Origin: Alphaproteobacteria bacterium | GTDB lineage: Bacteria; Pseudomonadota; Alphaproteobacteria; UBA2136; UBA6156 | Assembly: GCA_027489415.1 (NCBI GenBank) | Contig: JAIXZU010000083.1 | Coordinates: 1-20,998 of the forward strand | Length of the DNA stretch: 20,998 nt | Direction of reading: 5' to 3' | In this document: piece after piece, positions 13,794 to 20,998 of the stretch | Numbering within the stretch: the first letter of the stretch is position 1 | Layout of the letters: each line of letters starts with the position of its first letter | Program-made: the position numbers and the translations under genes | The notes under the pieces: generated by a model | Database searches by the model: none | Seen by the model: the letters and a program-made list of their open reading frames with translations, nothing else | What the model was told of the DNA's origin: nothing

Positions 13794-14219
13794 CTATTTG
13801 GATTTTTTGGCGGTGGATTTGGCGTTGTCCTTGAGGAGGTCCCGGATCTGGGTCAGGAGTTCCTCGGTGCTTGGGCCTTTCGCAACAGCTGGTGAGGGCG
13901 TTGGCTTAGGTGCGAACTTGTTAACCAAGCGCACCATGAGGAACACGGCCCAGGCGATGATGAGGAAGTCCAGGCAGTTCTGGACAAAGGCGCCGTAGCC
14001 GAGGATATTTTGTTTGCCGGTGGTGGGGTCCGTTGACAGAAGGATGCCTAGATCCTTGAAATCCACATTACTTATAAGGAGGCCGAGGGGTGGCATGATG
14101 ACATTTTCCACCAGTGAACTGACGATTTTGCCAAAAGCGGTTCCGATGATCACACCGACGGCGAGGTCTATCACGTTGCCGCGCATGGCGAAGGTTTTGA
14201 AGTCCTGCAGAATGGACAT
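13794..14219 (-). CDS. mscL: Large-conductance mechanosensitive channel MscL
   Basis: Homopentameric inner-membrane channel that opens under high membrane tension and releases solutes during hypo-osmotic shock. At 141 residues it matches the family. The amphipathic N-terminal helix (MSILQDFKTFAMRGNVIDLAVG) leads into TM1 with the small-residue pore stretch AVGVIIGTAFGKIVSSL (20-36), then the conserved MPPLG (42-46). A short periplasmic loop with Gly and Asp (NVDFKDLG through ILGYG) precedes TM2 (FLIIAWAVFLMVRLVNK, 85-101). The C-terminal helix is STEELLTQIRDLLKD. The start at 14219 has AAAAGGA about eight bases upstream; a longer reading to 14267 adds implausible residues. The gene is alone, downstream of tRNA-Thr on the same strand. 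Confidence 0.97.
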   Translation of the reverse strand: MSILQDFKTFAMRGNVIDLAVGVIIGTAFGKIVSSLVENVIMPPLGLLISNVDFKDLGILLSTDPTTGKQNILGYGAFVQNCLDFLIIAWAVFLMVRLVNKFAPKPTPSPAVAKGPSTEELLTQIRDLLKDNAKSTAKKSK

Positions 14220-14318
14220 GGAGGTATCCTTTTGTTTGTTATAGGTGTGAGTTTGAGGCTTCCGCATGCCAGAGGCAAGGTACGTGCTGGATAGATGGGC
14301 GGAGATGATTTTTAAGAA

Positions 14319-14393
14319 TGGTGCCGGCAGAGAGGATTGAACTCCCGACCTTCGGTTTACAAAACCGCTGCACTACCGCTGTGCTATGCCGGC
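14319..14393 (-). tRNA. tRNA-Thr (anticodon TGT)
   Basis: The minus strand folds as a full tRNA. The acceptor GCCGGCA pairs with TGCCGGC. The D arm is GCAC/GTGC with loop AGCGGTA. The anticodon arm is GCGGT-TTTGTAA-ACCGA with anticodon TGT (14361-14359), and its outermost pair is a G-A mismatch. The T arm is GGGAG-TTCAATC-CTCTC with one G-U pair. The discriminator is A and the 3' CCA is encoded (14321-14319). It reads ACA, and by wobble probably other threonine codons. Confidence 0.95.
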
Positions 14394-14622
14394 AACCGGA
14401 GGCTTTCTGCCATAAGATTGTTCCGAGTGCCAAGTAAAATCTGCGCCCAGAGCAGTTCCAGTGCGTGGAGATTAAGCGTTAGCATGGTTTTCATGAGGCT
14501 TACCGAGATTTCCAATTTCCGATTGAAGCGTGTGTTTTCGTGTTATTTTGGGCTTCTAGGTTGTTCATGTTGAGTGATCAATTATCGACTTTAAACCTTG
14601 ATTTCAAAGGAGGAGATAGACG

Positions 14623-15504
14623 ATGAACCAGATGAAGACTTTCCTGCTGCTGGCCGGTATGACGGCGTTGTTCGGGGCTATGGGGCTTATGATTGGCGGC
14701 ACAAACGGTATGGTGATGGCCCTTGGTATGGCGGCGCTGATGAATGTGGGGTCTTATTGGTTTTCCGATAAGATTGTCCTGAAAATGTACGGGGCGCAGC
14801 CTGTGGAGAGTGGCCCGCTGTATGAGATGACTGAGAACCTTGCGCGCCGCGCTGGATTACCGATGCCGAAGCTTTATGTAATTGATAACCCGCAGCCCAA
14901 TGCCTTTGCGACTGGGCGTAACCCTGACAATGCAGCGGTGGCGGTGCATACGGGACTTCTGGACATGATGACCGAGCGTGAAGTGGCGGGTGTGGTGGCG
15001 CATGAGCTGGCGCATATCCAGAACCGTGATACGCTGATTATGACCATTACGGCGACGCTGGCGGGGGCGATTTCGATGCTGGCGAATTTCCTGATGTTCT
15101 TTGGTGGTAGCAGCCAGAATGGTGAAGGGCGTGGCGTGCACCCGATTGTGGGGCTGGTGGTGATGCTTGTGGCGCCGCTGGCGGCGATGATTGTGCAGAT
15201 GGCAATTTCGCGCACGCGAGAGTATAGTGCGGACAGGCGGGGGGCGGAGATTTGTGGGAACCCGTTAGATTTAGCGAATGCTTTAAGGAAGCTTGAGATT
15301 GGTGCGAGCCGTGTAGATAATGTGGTGGCGGAGAATAATCCGGCAACCGCACATATGTTTATTATCAACCCTTTACATATGCGGGCGACGGATGGATTGT
15401 TTGCGACGCACCCGCACACGCAGAACCGGATTGCGGCGCTGGAAGCCATGGTTGAGGGGGGTGAGGTGAGGGGAACGGCGCGACTGAAGCTTTGGAAAAA
15501 ATAG
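14623..15504 (+). CDS. htpX: Membrane zinc metalloprotease HtpX
   Basis: M48B-family integral membrane protease that degrades misfolded membrane proteins, 293 residues. Two N-terminal membrane spans (about 5-25 and 29-47) precede a cytoplasmic protease domain with HELAH at 127-131 (zinc ligands H127 and H131, catalytic E128). The third ligand is E200 in SRTREYSADRRGAEI. Two further hydrophobic segments (about 140-161 and 174-194) flank a glycine-rich loop. A strong AAGGAGG (14607-14613) lies nine bases before ATG 14623. The 229-bp spacer between it and the tRNA gene holds no gene and no clear heat-shock promoter that I can see. It converges with comF with only 19 bp between stops and no good terminator. 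Confidence 0.96.
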   Translation: MNQMKTFLLLAGMTALFGAMGLMIGGTNGMVMALGMAALMNVGSYWFSDKIVLKMYGAQPVESGPLYEMTENLARRAGLPMPKLYVIDNPQPNAFATGRNPDNAAVAVHTGLLDMMTEREVAGVVAHELAHIQNRDTLIMTITATLAGAISMLANFLMFFGGSSQNGEGRGVHPIVGLVVMLVAPLAAMIVQMAISRTREYSADRRGAEICGNPLDLANALRKLEIGASRVDNVVAENNPATAHMFIINPLHMRATDGLFATHPHTQNRIAALEAMVEGGEVRGTARLKLWKK

Positions 15505-15523
15505 GCTGAGAGCCATTTTCCGT

Positions 15524-16198
15524 TTACCTGTCCGGGGCAGTGTAAGCAAGGGTGAGGACATGCACCGAGGTTGCGCCTGCCTTGCGCAGGCAGAGGGCGC
15601 AGGCACGGACTGTGGCGCCGGTGGTGTAGATGTCGTCCACCAAAATAATATCCTTACCGGCGACGTGTTTGGGGGCCACGGCAAAATGGGTGGCGGGCAG
15701 GCGCAGGCGTGCGGCACGGGTCTTTTGGGCTTGCGGTGAGCTGGCCACCGTGCGGCGCAGGGTGGTGACGTTGTTGGGAGTGCCGGTGAGTTCCGTGAGT
15801 TTCTGGACCAGAAGTGCTGCGTGATTGTAACGGCGTTTGCGCAGCCGTGAGGCGTGGCTGGGGACCGGCACCAGCAAGTAACCCGAACCTTGCGGTACAT
15901 GGGGCGCAAGCAGCCGTGCAAGGGGGGTGACGAAGGGGACGGCGTCATGGAATTTCAGTTGGAGGATGGCGTTGCGCAGGGGTTCCTCATAGAGGCAGGG
16001 GGCGGTGAAGCTGGTGATGGCGGGCGGGAGTTTGGGTGGGAGGAGCCTAGCGGTGTTCCACCACGGCAGGCGGGCATAGCAGCTGGTGCAGAAGCCGATG
16101 GGTTCGGTTGCCGGGAGCAGGCCCATGCAGCCGGGGCAGGACGGCGGTAGCACCGCTGCAAAGGCATGTTGGCAGAGGCGGATAAATAGCTTAAGCAT
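15524..16198 (-). CDS. comF: ComF-family phosphoribosyltransferase-like protein
   Basis: A 224-residue ComF/GntX-type protein with three blocks: an N-terminal zinc finger (C21-P-G-C24 and C37-T-S-C40), the family motif RLRKRRYNHAALLV (118-131), and the PRPP-binding motif DIILVDDIYTTGAT (183-196). In naturally competent bacteria ComF is needed for DNA uptake and single-strand handling. In many proteobacteria it occurs without competence genes and its role is unclear, so no competence claim is made. No other com gene is visible here. The start codon is separated by only nine bases from that of the divergent methyltransferase-like gene at 16208. Neither has a clear Shine-Dalgarno. comF next to an NDUFAF5/BioC-like methyltransferase is a familiar alphaproteobacterial neighbourhood. 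Confidence 0.93.
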   Translation of the reverse strand: MLKLFIRLCQHAFAAVLPPSCPGCMGLLPATEPIGFCTSCYARLPWWNTARLLPPKLPPAITSFTAPCLYEEPLRNAILQLKFHDAVPFVTPLARLLAPHVPQGSGYLLVPVPSHASRLRKRRYNHAALLVQKLTELTGTPNNVTTLRRTVASSPQAQKTRAARLRLPATHFAVAPKHVAGKDIILVDDIYTTGATVRACALCLRKAGATSVHVLTLAYTAPDR

Positions 16199-16207
16199 GA
16201 CTTCATT

Positions 16208-16936
16208 ATGACTGAAAACCTCTTTGACCGGGAACAGATATTCAGGCGCAAGGCGCAGATGAGTGATGCGCCCGTGCGCGCCGAGCTGACGCGCCGCTTA
16301 GAGGAACGTTTGGAAGACGTGCGTCTGAAGCCCGGTACGGTGTTGCGGTTGCAGGACGACAAAGTGCCGGTTGCAGATGAGGGGAAGGTGGCGGCGGTGA
16401 TGGCTGACATGGTGTTGCCGCTGGTAGAAGATGTGCCGGTGTTTTTGGTCCAATGCCTGCAATGTTTGCAGGAAGATGGTCTGTTGCTGGCGACAGCGCT
16501 GGGGGCTGAGAGTTTTCGGGAATTCCGAGCCGCATGGGCGCAGGTTGGCGAGAGCAGCGGGCATGTGGTGCCGCTGACCGATGTGCGTGATGCGGGTGCC
16601 TTGCTGCAGCGCTTGAAACTGGCGTTGCCGGTGGTTGACCGTGACGTGCTGACGGTGACGTTCCCTGATTTTCCGGCCCTGTATGCGGCCTTGCGTGCGC
16701 ACGGTGTGGGGAATTTTGCGATGCGGCGGAGGCACGGTTTGGTAACACCGCGCAAGTTGATGCGTATGGAAGCGGCTTACCGCGACATGTTTGGCCGTGA
16801 AGACGGCCGGTTACCGGTAACGCTGGAAGTGATTTACATGCATGGTTTCAAGCCAGCGGCGGGCCAGCCGGAGGCGGCGAAGCGGGGAAGTGGCAAGGTG
16901 AGTTTGGTGCGGATTCTGGATAGCCGTACTGAATGA
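16208..16936 (+). CDS. NDUFAF5/BioC-like methyltransferase homologue lacking SAM motif
   Basis: A 242-residue protein whose two ends fit the alphaproteobacterial NDUFAF5/BioC-like family. The N-terminal LFDREQIFRRKAQM (5-18) matches the FDR...R block. LQEDGLLLATALGAESFREFR (87-107) corresponds to DGLFLA..G..TL.ELR. VPLTDVRDAGALLQRLKLALPVVD (121-144) and LEVIYMHGFKP (206-216) are also family blocks. Between residues 42 and 78, where the glycine-rich SAM-binding motif and about 60 more residues should be, there is only LRLQDDKVPVADEGKVAAVMADMV. Total length is 50-60 below the usual. It may be a non-methylating chaperone-like homologue or a decaying gene with an intact frame. The ATG at 16208 is chosen because it keeps the FDR block; ATG 16259 has a slightly better AAGG upstream. 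Confidence 0.7.
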   Translation: MTENLFDREQIFRRKAQMSDAPVRAELTRRLEERLEDVRLKPGTVLRLQDDKVPVADEGKVAAVMADMVLPLVEDVPVFLVQCLQCLQEDGLLLATALGAESFREFRAAWAQVGESSGHVVPLTDVRDAGALLQRLKLALPVVDRDVLTVTFPDFPALYAALRAHGVGNFAMRRRHGLVTPRKLMRMEAAYRDMFGREDGRLPVTLEVIYMHGFKPAAGQPEAAKRGSGKVSLVRILDSRTE

Positions 16937-16957
16937 AACAAAACGAGCCGATATTAG

Positions 16958-16986
16958 TTGACGCTTGTGTTCATGAAATTTATACC
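16958..16986 (+). promoter_or_regulatory. Sigma-70-type promoter of the RND operon
   Basis: TTGACG (16958-16963), a 17-bp spacer and TATACC (16981-16986) match the consensus at five and four of six positions. Transcription would begin near 16993, leaving a leader of about 118 bases before the adaptor gene. Confidence 0.6.
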
Positions 16987-17012
16987 TAGTGCATAAGCCA
17001 ATTTCTGGCTGA

Positions 17013-17038
17013 GGCGCTGGGGGATATTTTGCAGCGCC
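17013..17038 (+). other. Hairpin in the RND operon leader
   Basis: GGCGCTG (17013-17019) and CAGCGCC (17032-17038) with a 12-base loop GGGGATATTTTG lie in the 5' leader just after the predicted transcription start. No T-run follows. It could shield the mRNA end or be a protein-binding palindrome. Confidence 0.4.
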
Positions 17039-17110
17039 GTCAATGAGGGCAGGTGGGATATGGCCTACCCTTTTGCGTGATAATGTTGGGGAAAATCCGG
17101 GGAGGATAGA

Positions 17111-18265
17111 ATGGCGTTGAAAAACCAGACACCAGAGAAACGTGGCGGGTACGTGTGGGCCATTGTGGCGGCCGTTGTTGTGCTAGCGGGTGGTGCCTGG
17201 TGGTGGCTGCGAGGTAGTGACGGAGACGGGCAAGCTGCTGGTGGGCCCGGGAAGGGACGGGGCCCTGCGGCCGTTGAGGTAGCTACGGCTGAACAGGGTG
17301 CGATTGCAGAGACCCTTGAGCTGGCAGGGCAGGTTGAAGCCAATGCGGGTGTTGAGTTGCGCAGTGAGGTGACCGGCCGTGTTGTGAAGTTGAATTTTCA
17401 AGATGGTCAAGCAGTGACTAAAGGCATGGCGCTGGTGATTCTGGATGACAGTGTACAGCGGGCGGAGCTGGCGCAGGCTGAGGCCAATTACGCCTTAGCT
17501 GAAGCCAATGCCGGACGTTACCAGCGACTGGTGGAGCTTGGTGCCGCGAGCAAGTTGCAGGTTGACCAAGCGGTGGCGCAAAGCAAGCTGGAACAGGCGA
17601 ATATTCAGATGGCGCGGGCCAACCTTGCCAAGTACAGGATTGCGGCGCCGTTTGACGGCATGGCCGGTATTGCTCAAGTGAGTGCGGGTGACCTGGTTCA
17701 GCCCGGCGAGCTGCTGGTGGCGCTAACGGATAACCGGACTTTGAAGGTTACCTTCAAAGTACCTGAAATGCAGGCAAACAGCCTTGAAACCGGTGCGCCT
17801 GCGATGGTGCTGGTGGATGGCAGGCAGGGGAACGTGACGGTGGAAGGCCGCATTGATGCGCTGGACGGGCGTGTTGACCCCGCGAGCCGTACCCTGATGG
17901 GGAAGATTGTGCTGGATAATGTGAGTAACACCATGGTGGCCGGCCAGTTTGTGCGTGTACGCGTGCCGGTGCGGCAGGTGAGTGATGCGGTGGTGATTCC
18001 CGACCAGGCTTTGATACCGATGGGTAACCAGACGTTTGTGTATGTGCTGACGCCGGGGCCAGAGGGTAGTGCGGTTGCGAGCAAAACGACGGTGGAAGTG
18101 GGTATCCGTGCCGCTAACAAGGCGCAGATTCTGCGTGGTGTAGGGGCGGGGCAGCAGGTTGTGACCGCCGGACAGCAGAAATTGCAGGCGCCCACCATGC
18201 CCGTGAAGCTGATGAGCCCGACCGTGGTGAACGTGCCAGCTGCGGCGATTGAAGAACTACGGTAG
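17111..18265 (+). CDS. RND efflux periplasmic adaptor subunit (membrane fusion protein)
   Basis: A 384-residue AcrA/HlyD-type adaptor linking an inner-membrane RND pump to an outer-membrane channel. A single uncleaved-looking N-terminal anchor (YVWAIVAAVVVLAGGAWWWL, about 14-33) precedes a Gly-rich linker. The lipoyl halves are ELRSEVTGRVVKLNFQDGQAV (about 82-102) and IAAPFDGMAGIAQVSAGDLV (about 177-196). The alpha-hairpin of Ala/Glu-rich repeats lies between them (115-170), and a beta-barrel with GQFVRVRV lies near 276-283. The membrane-proximal domain includes VVIPDQALI (295-303). GGAGGA at 17101-17106 gives a good start. The pump gene begins 11 nt after the stop, so they are one operon. 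No regulator is adjacent; substrates cannot be inferred. Confidence 0.95.
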   Translation: MALKNQTPEKRGGYVWAIVAAVVVLAGGAWWWLRGSDGDGQAAGGPGKGRGPAAVEVATAEQGAIAETLELAGQVEANAGVELRSEVTGRVVKLNFQDGQAVTKGMALVILDDSVQRAELAQAEANYALAEANAGRYQRLVELGAASKLQVDQAVAQSKLEQANIQMARANLAKYRIAAPFDGMAGIAQVSAGDLVQPGELLVALTDNRTLKVTFKVPEMQANSLETGAPAMVLVDGRQGNVTVEGRIDALDGRVDPASRTLMGKIVLDNVSNTMVAGQFVRVRVPVRQVSDAVVIPDQALIPMGNQTFVYVLTPGPEGSAVASKTTVEVGIRAANKAQILRGVGAGQQVVTAGQQKLQAPTMPVKLMSPTVVNVPAAAIEELR

Positions 18266-18276
18266 GGGATAGGCGC

Positions 18277-20998
18277 ATGCAGCTTTCCGATATTTCCATC
18301 CGGCGGCCGGTACTGGCCACTGTTCTGAGCCTGATTATCATTTTGCTGGGCCTTGTGGGTTACAAAAGCCTGAGTGTGCGGGAATACCCGAATATTGATG
18401 AGCCCGTGGTGACCGTGACCACCAGTTACAGCGGTGCTAACGCGGAGATTATGGAAAGCCAGGTGACCAAGCCCCTGGAGGACAGCCTTGCTGGTATTGA
18501 GGGGATTAAATTCATTACCAGCACCAGCCGCGAGGGCGCGAGTATCATTAACGTCAACTTCGTGCTGAGCCGTGACGCTGACAGTGCGGCGGCGGATGTG
18601 CGCGACAAGGTGAGCCGTGCGCGCGGCCGCCTGCCCGACGATGTAGACGAGCCTATTGTGGCCAAAGTGGAGGCCGATAGCAGCCCGATTATCTGGCTGG
18701 TGCTGAGTTCCGACAATGGAATGAGTGCGGCTCAGCTTTCCGAACTGGCGGACCGTTACGTGCAGGACCGCGTGCAGACGGTAGAGGGTGTGGCCGAGGT
18801 GAATATTTTCGGGGCACGCGTGTACGCGATGCGGATATGGCTGGACCCGACCCGCTTGGCGGCTTACGGGCTGACGCCGGATGATATTGACACCGTGCTG
18901 CAAAGCCAGAACGTGGATATTCCGAGTGGCCGGATTGAGGGTGCCGCGCGGGAATTTACCGTGCAGAGCAATACGGATTTGAACACGGTGGAGCAGTTCC
19001 GTGACATGGTTGTTGCAACGCGTGACGGTGCCCAGATACGCATGCGGGACGTAGGCACCGTGAATGTGGGTGTTGCGGATGATACGACGAGTTTCCGTTT
19101 CAACGGCAAGCAGACCGTGGCGCTGGGTGTGGTGAAACAGGCGACGGCTAACCCGCTGGAGATTAGTGCCGCGTTGAAGGCGCTGCTGCCGGATATTCAG
19201 CGTAGTTTGCCGCAGGGTGTGGTGATTAATGTCGGGAATGATACGACGGTCTTCATTGCGAAAAGTATTGAAAATGTTTATAAAACATTGATTGAAGCGG
19301 TGGTGCTGGTGGTGCTGGTTATTCTGCTCTTCCTGCGCAGCTGGCGGGCGACGCTGATTCCGCTGGTGACGATTCCGGTGAGCCTTATCGGGACATTCTT
19401 CCTGATGCAGATGCTGGGGTTTAGTATCAATACCCTGACGTTGTTGGCGCTGGTGCTGGCTATCGGGTTGGTGGTGGATGATGCGATTGTGGTGCTGGAG
19501 AATATCTTCCGGCACATTGAAGAGGGAATGGAGCCGTTGCAGGCGGCGTTCCAAGGGAGCCGCGAGATTGCGTTCCCCGTGATTGCGATGACGCTGACGC
19601 TGGCGGCGGTGTATGTACCGATTGCGTTTATGGATGGGCGTACGGGTAAGCTGTTTACCGAGTTTGCGCTGACGCTGGCCAGTGCGGTGCTGATTTCCGG
19701 ATTCGTGGCGCTGACGCTTTCCCCGATGATGTGCGGGCGACTTCTCAATGCCCAAGTGGGCCATGGGAAGTGGGCGCAGCGGGTGGAGAATGGCATCAAG
19801 CGCGTAGAGCTGGGGTATGTGCGTGCGCTGGGGCGTGTGCTTAATGTCCGCTGGTTGGTGCTGCCGGTGATGCTGGCGATGATGGCGGGGTTGTATCTGG
19901 TGTTCGTGAGTTTGAAGAGTGAATTGAGCCCGCTAGAGGACCGCGGGCGTATCTTCATGGCGATTACCGGGCCGGAAGGGGCGACCAACCACTATATGAA
20001 TGCCTATGGTTCGCAGTTGGAGAACGTGCTGCAGAATACGCCGATGGTGCGGACTTTCGGGTTCGTGATGGGGGTTGGGAGTGGGCGTTTGCCGCTTTCG
20101 AACCAGGGATTCGGGTTTATCAACCTGACGGATTGGGCCGAGCGTGACACCAAAAGCAGCGCGATTGCAGCGAGCCTGATGCCACGGCTAATGGGCATAC
20201 CCGGGATTACGGCTATCCCGATTACGCCGCAGAGTTTAGGGGCGGGCGGGAACTCCAAAGCCATTGAAGTGGTGCTGAAAGATGACCGTGACTACCCGAC
20301 GATTGCGCAGGACATGAGCCGGTTGATGGAACGCTTGAGTGCCAATAGCCGACTTGCTGGTGTGGAGAACGATTTGAAGATCAATACGCCGCAGATACGT
20401 ATCCGGTTGGACCGTGCGCGGTTGGCGGATTTGGGAATCAGTGCGGCGGCGGCTGGACGGGCGGTTGAGCTGATGCTGGCTGGGCGGCAGATTACGCGCT
20501 TTAAGTACAACGGTGAGCAGTATGACGTGATGCTGCAGGTGAATGATGACCAGCGGGTTGATGCGATGGACCTTGCGCAGGTGCCGCTGCGCACAGCTGC
20601 CGGAACCATGGTGCCGTTAAGCAGTGTGGCCACGCTTGAAACGGCAGTGGCGCCGCGTGACCTGAACCGCTTTGACCGCGCGCGGGCGGTGACGATCAGT
20701 AGTAATGTCGTGCCCGGTTATAGTGTTGGGGAGGGGGTTGCCTATATTGAGCAGGCGGTGCGTGAGGTGTTCCCCGCCACCACGCGGATTGACTATAAGG
20801 GACAGACGCGGGAGTTCAAGGAGAGTAGTTCGGGGATGATCCTGACCTTTATGCTGGCTATTCTGTTCATTTACCTTGTGCTTGCGGCCCAGTTTGAGAG
20901 CTTCATTGACCCGGTGATCATTCTGTTTACCGTTCCGTTGAGTATTCTGGGCGCTTTGCTGGCGCTGTATATTACGGGCAATACCTTGAATATTTACA
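18277..20998 (+). CDS. RND-family inner-membrane efflux pump (3' end beyond window)
   Basis: Proton-driven trimeric exporter of the hydrophobe/amphiphile efflux (HAE-1, AcrB-like) family. About 907 residues are visible of an expected 1,020-1,050, and the frame is still open at the window edge. The N-terminal ISIRRPVLATVLSLIIILLG is the usual TM1. The first periplasmic loop includes YSGANAEIMESQVTKPLED. TM2-TM6 span about 330-490. The proton-relay pair D401-D402 sits in TM4 within GLVVDDAIVVLEN. The second large loop (about 540-850) is followed by TM8 (GMILTFMLAILFIYLVLAAQFES). An AGGGGATAGG just before ATG 18277 serves as ribosome binding site. It is coupled to the adaptor gene. Any outer-membrane channel gene would lie outside the window. 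Substrate unknown. Confidence 0.96.
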   Translation, partial: MQLSDISIRRPVLATVLSLIIILLGLVGYKSLSVREYPNIDEPVVTVTTSYSGANAEIMESQVTKPLEDSLAGIEGIKFITSTSREGASIINVNFVLSRDADSAAADVRDKVSRARGRLPDDVDEPIVAKVEADSSPIIWLVLSSDNGMSAAQLSELADRYVQDRVQTVEGVAEVNIFGARVYAMRIWLDPTRLAAYGLTPDDIDTVLQSQNVDIPSGRIEGAAREFTVQSNTDLNTVEQFRDMVVATRDGAQIRMRDVGTVNVGVADDTTSFRFNGKQTVALGVVKQATANPLEISAALKALLPDIQRSLPQGVVINVGNDTTVFIAKSIENVYKTLIEAVVLVVLVILLFLRSWRATLIPLVTIPVSLIGTFFLMQMLGFSINTLTLLALVLAIGLVVDDAIVVLENIFRHIEEGMEPLQAAFQGSREIAFPVIAMTLTLAAVYVPIAFMDGRTGKLFTEFALTLASAVLISGFVALTLSPMMCGRLLNAQVGHGKWAQRVENGIKRVELGYVRALGRVLNVRWLVLPVMLAMMAGLYLVFVSLKSELSPLEDRGRIFMAITGPEGATNHYMNAYGSQLENVLQNTPMVRTFGFVMGVGSGRLPLSNQGFGFINLTDWAERDTKSSAIAASLMPRLMGIPGITAIPITPQSLGAGGNSKAIEVVLKDDRDYPTIAQDMSRLMERLSANSRLAGVENDLKINTPQIRIRLDRARLADLGISAAAAGRAVELMLAGRQITRFKYNGEQYDVMLQVNDDQRVDAMDLAQVPLRTAAGTMVPLSSVATLETAVAPRDLNRFDRARAVTISSNVVPGYSVGEGVAYIEQAVREVFPATTRIDYKGQTREFKESSSGMILTFMLAILFIYLVLAAQFESFIDPVIILFTVPLSILGALLALYITGNTLNIY

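Noticed and set aside
15524..16198. comF as evidence for a natural competence locus
   Set aside because: ComF homologues are widespread without competence, and no other com gene lies in the window.
17698..19764. A 688-codon open frame on the minus strand opposite the RND adaptor and pump genes
   Set aside because: His- and Arg-rich composition typical of an antisense shadow; the plus strand holds clear adaptor and pump genes with ribosome binding sites.

Overview
The window most likely comes from a free-living, Gram-negative alphaproteobacterium. This rests on an FtsZ ending in a C-terminal peptide of the form LEIPAFLRRQ with lpxC directly downstream, an NDUFAF5/BioC-like methyltransferase divergent from comF, a class I-type PHA synthase, and an LpxC plus an RND pump that imply a lipid A outer membrane. 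GC is moderate to high. I see no phage, transposase, plasmid or CRISPR signature. The genus cannot be named from the sequence.

Layout. 1-830: the Walker A end of an NtrC-type AAA+ protein (minus strand, cut by the window edge, with no ordinary start codon) and an exported SOUL-family haem-binding-like protein. 841-3562: a small unknown protein, then ftsZ and lpxC, separated by a strong terminator and with no ftsA or ftsQ upstream. 3563-3858: a gene-free, palindrome-rich spacer. 3859-5899: a HAD hydrolase and two unrecognised proteins around an 18-bp perfect-stem bidirectional terminator. 6039-8462 (minus strand): a three-gene block of an EF-hand protein, an exported multidomain BPSL0067-like cysteine peptidase/amidase, and a small exported four-cysteine protein. 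8693-10634 (plus strand): pnuC and a nadR-like bifunctional gene for nicotinamide riboside uptake and conversion to NAD, with a probable operator over the promoter. 10683-13736: PHA synthase divergent from a degenerate homoserine-dehydrogenase-like protein. 13794-15504: mscL, tRNA-Thr(TGT) and htpX. 15524-16936: comF divergent from a shortened NDUFAF5/BioC-like methyltransferase lacking its SAM-binding motif. 16958-20998: an RND efflux operon (periplasmic adaptor plus inner-membrane pump, the pump running off the end).

How the genes fit together. Most of the window is housekeeping: division, lipid A synthesis, NAD salvage, carbon storage, membrane stress and efflux. The least ordinary part is 6039-8462, where a secreted peptidase is followed 41 nt later by a small exported cysteine-rich protein and preceded by a calcium-binding-type protein. 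I regard this as the best candidate for an undescribed system, but its function is inference. Second are two proteins that keep the outline of well-known enzyme families while apparently losing catalytic or cofactor motifs (12567-13736 and 16208-16936).
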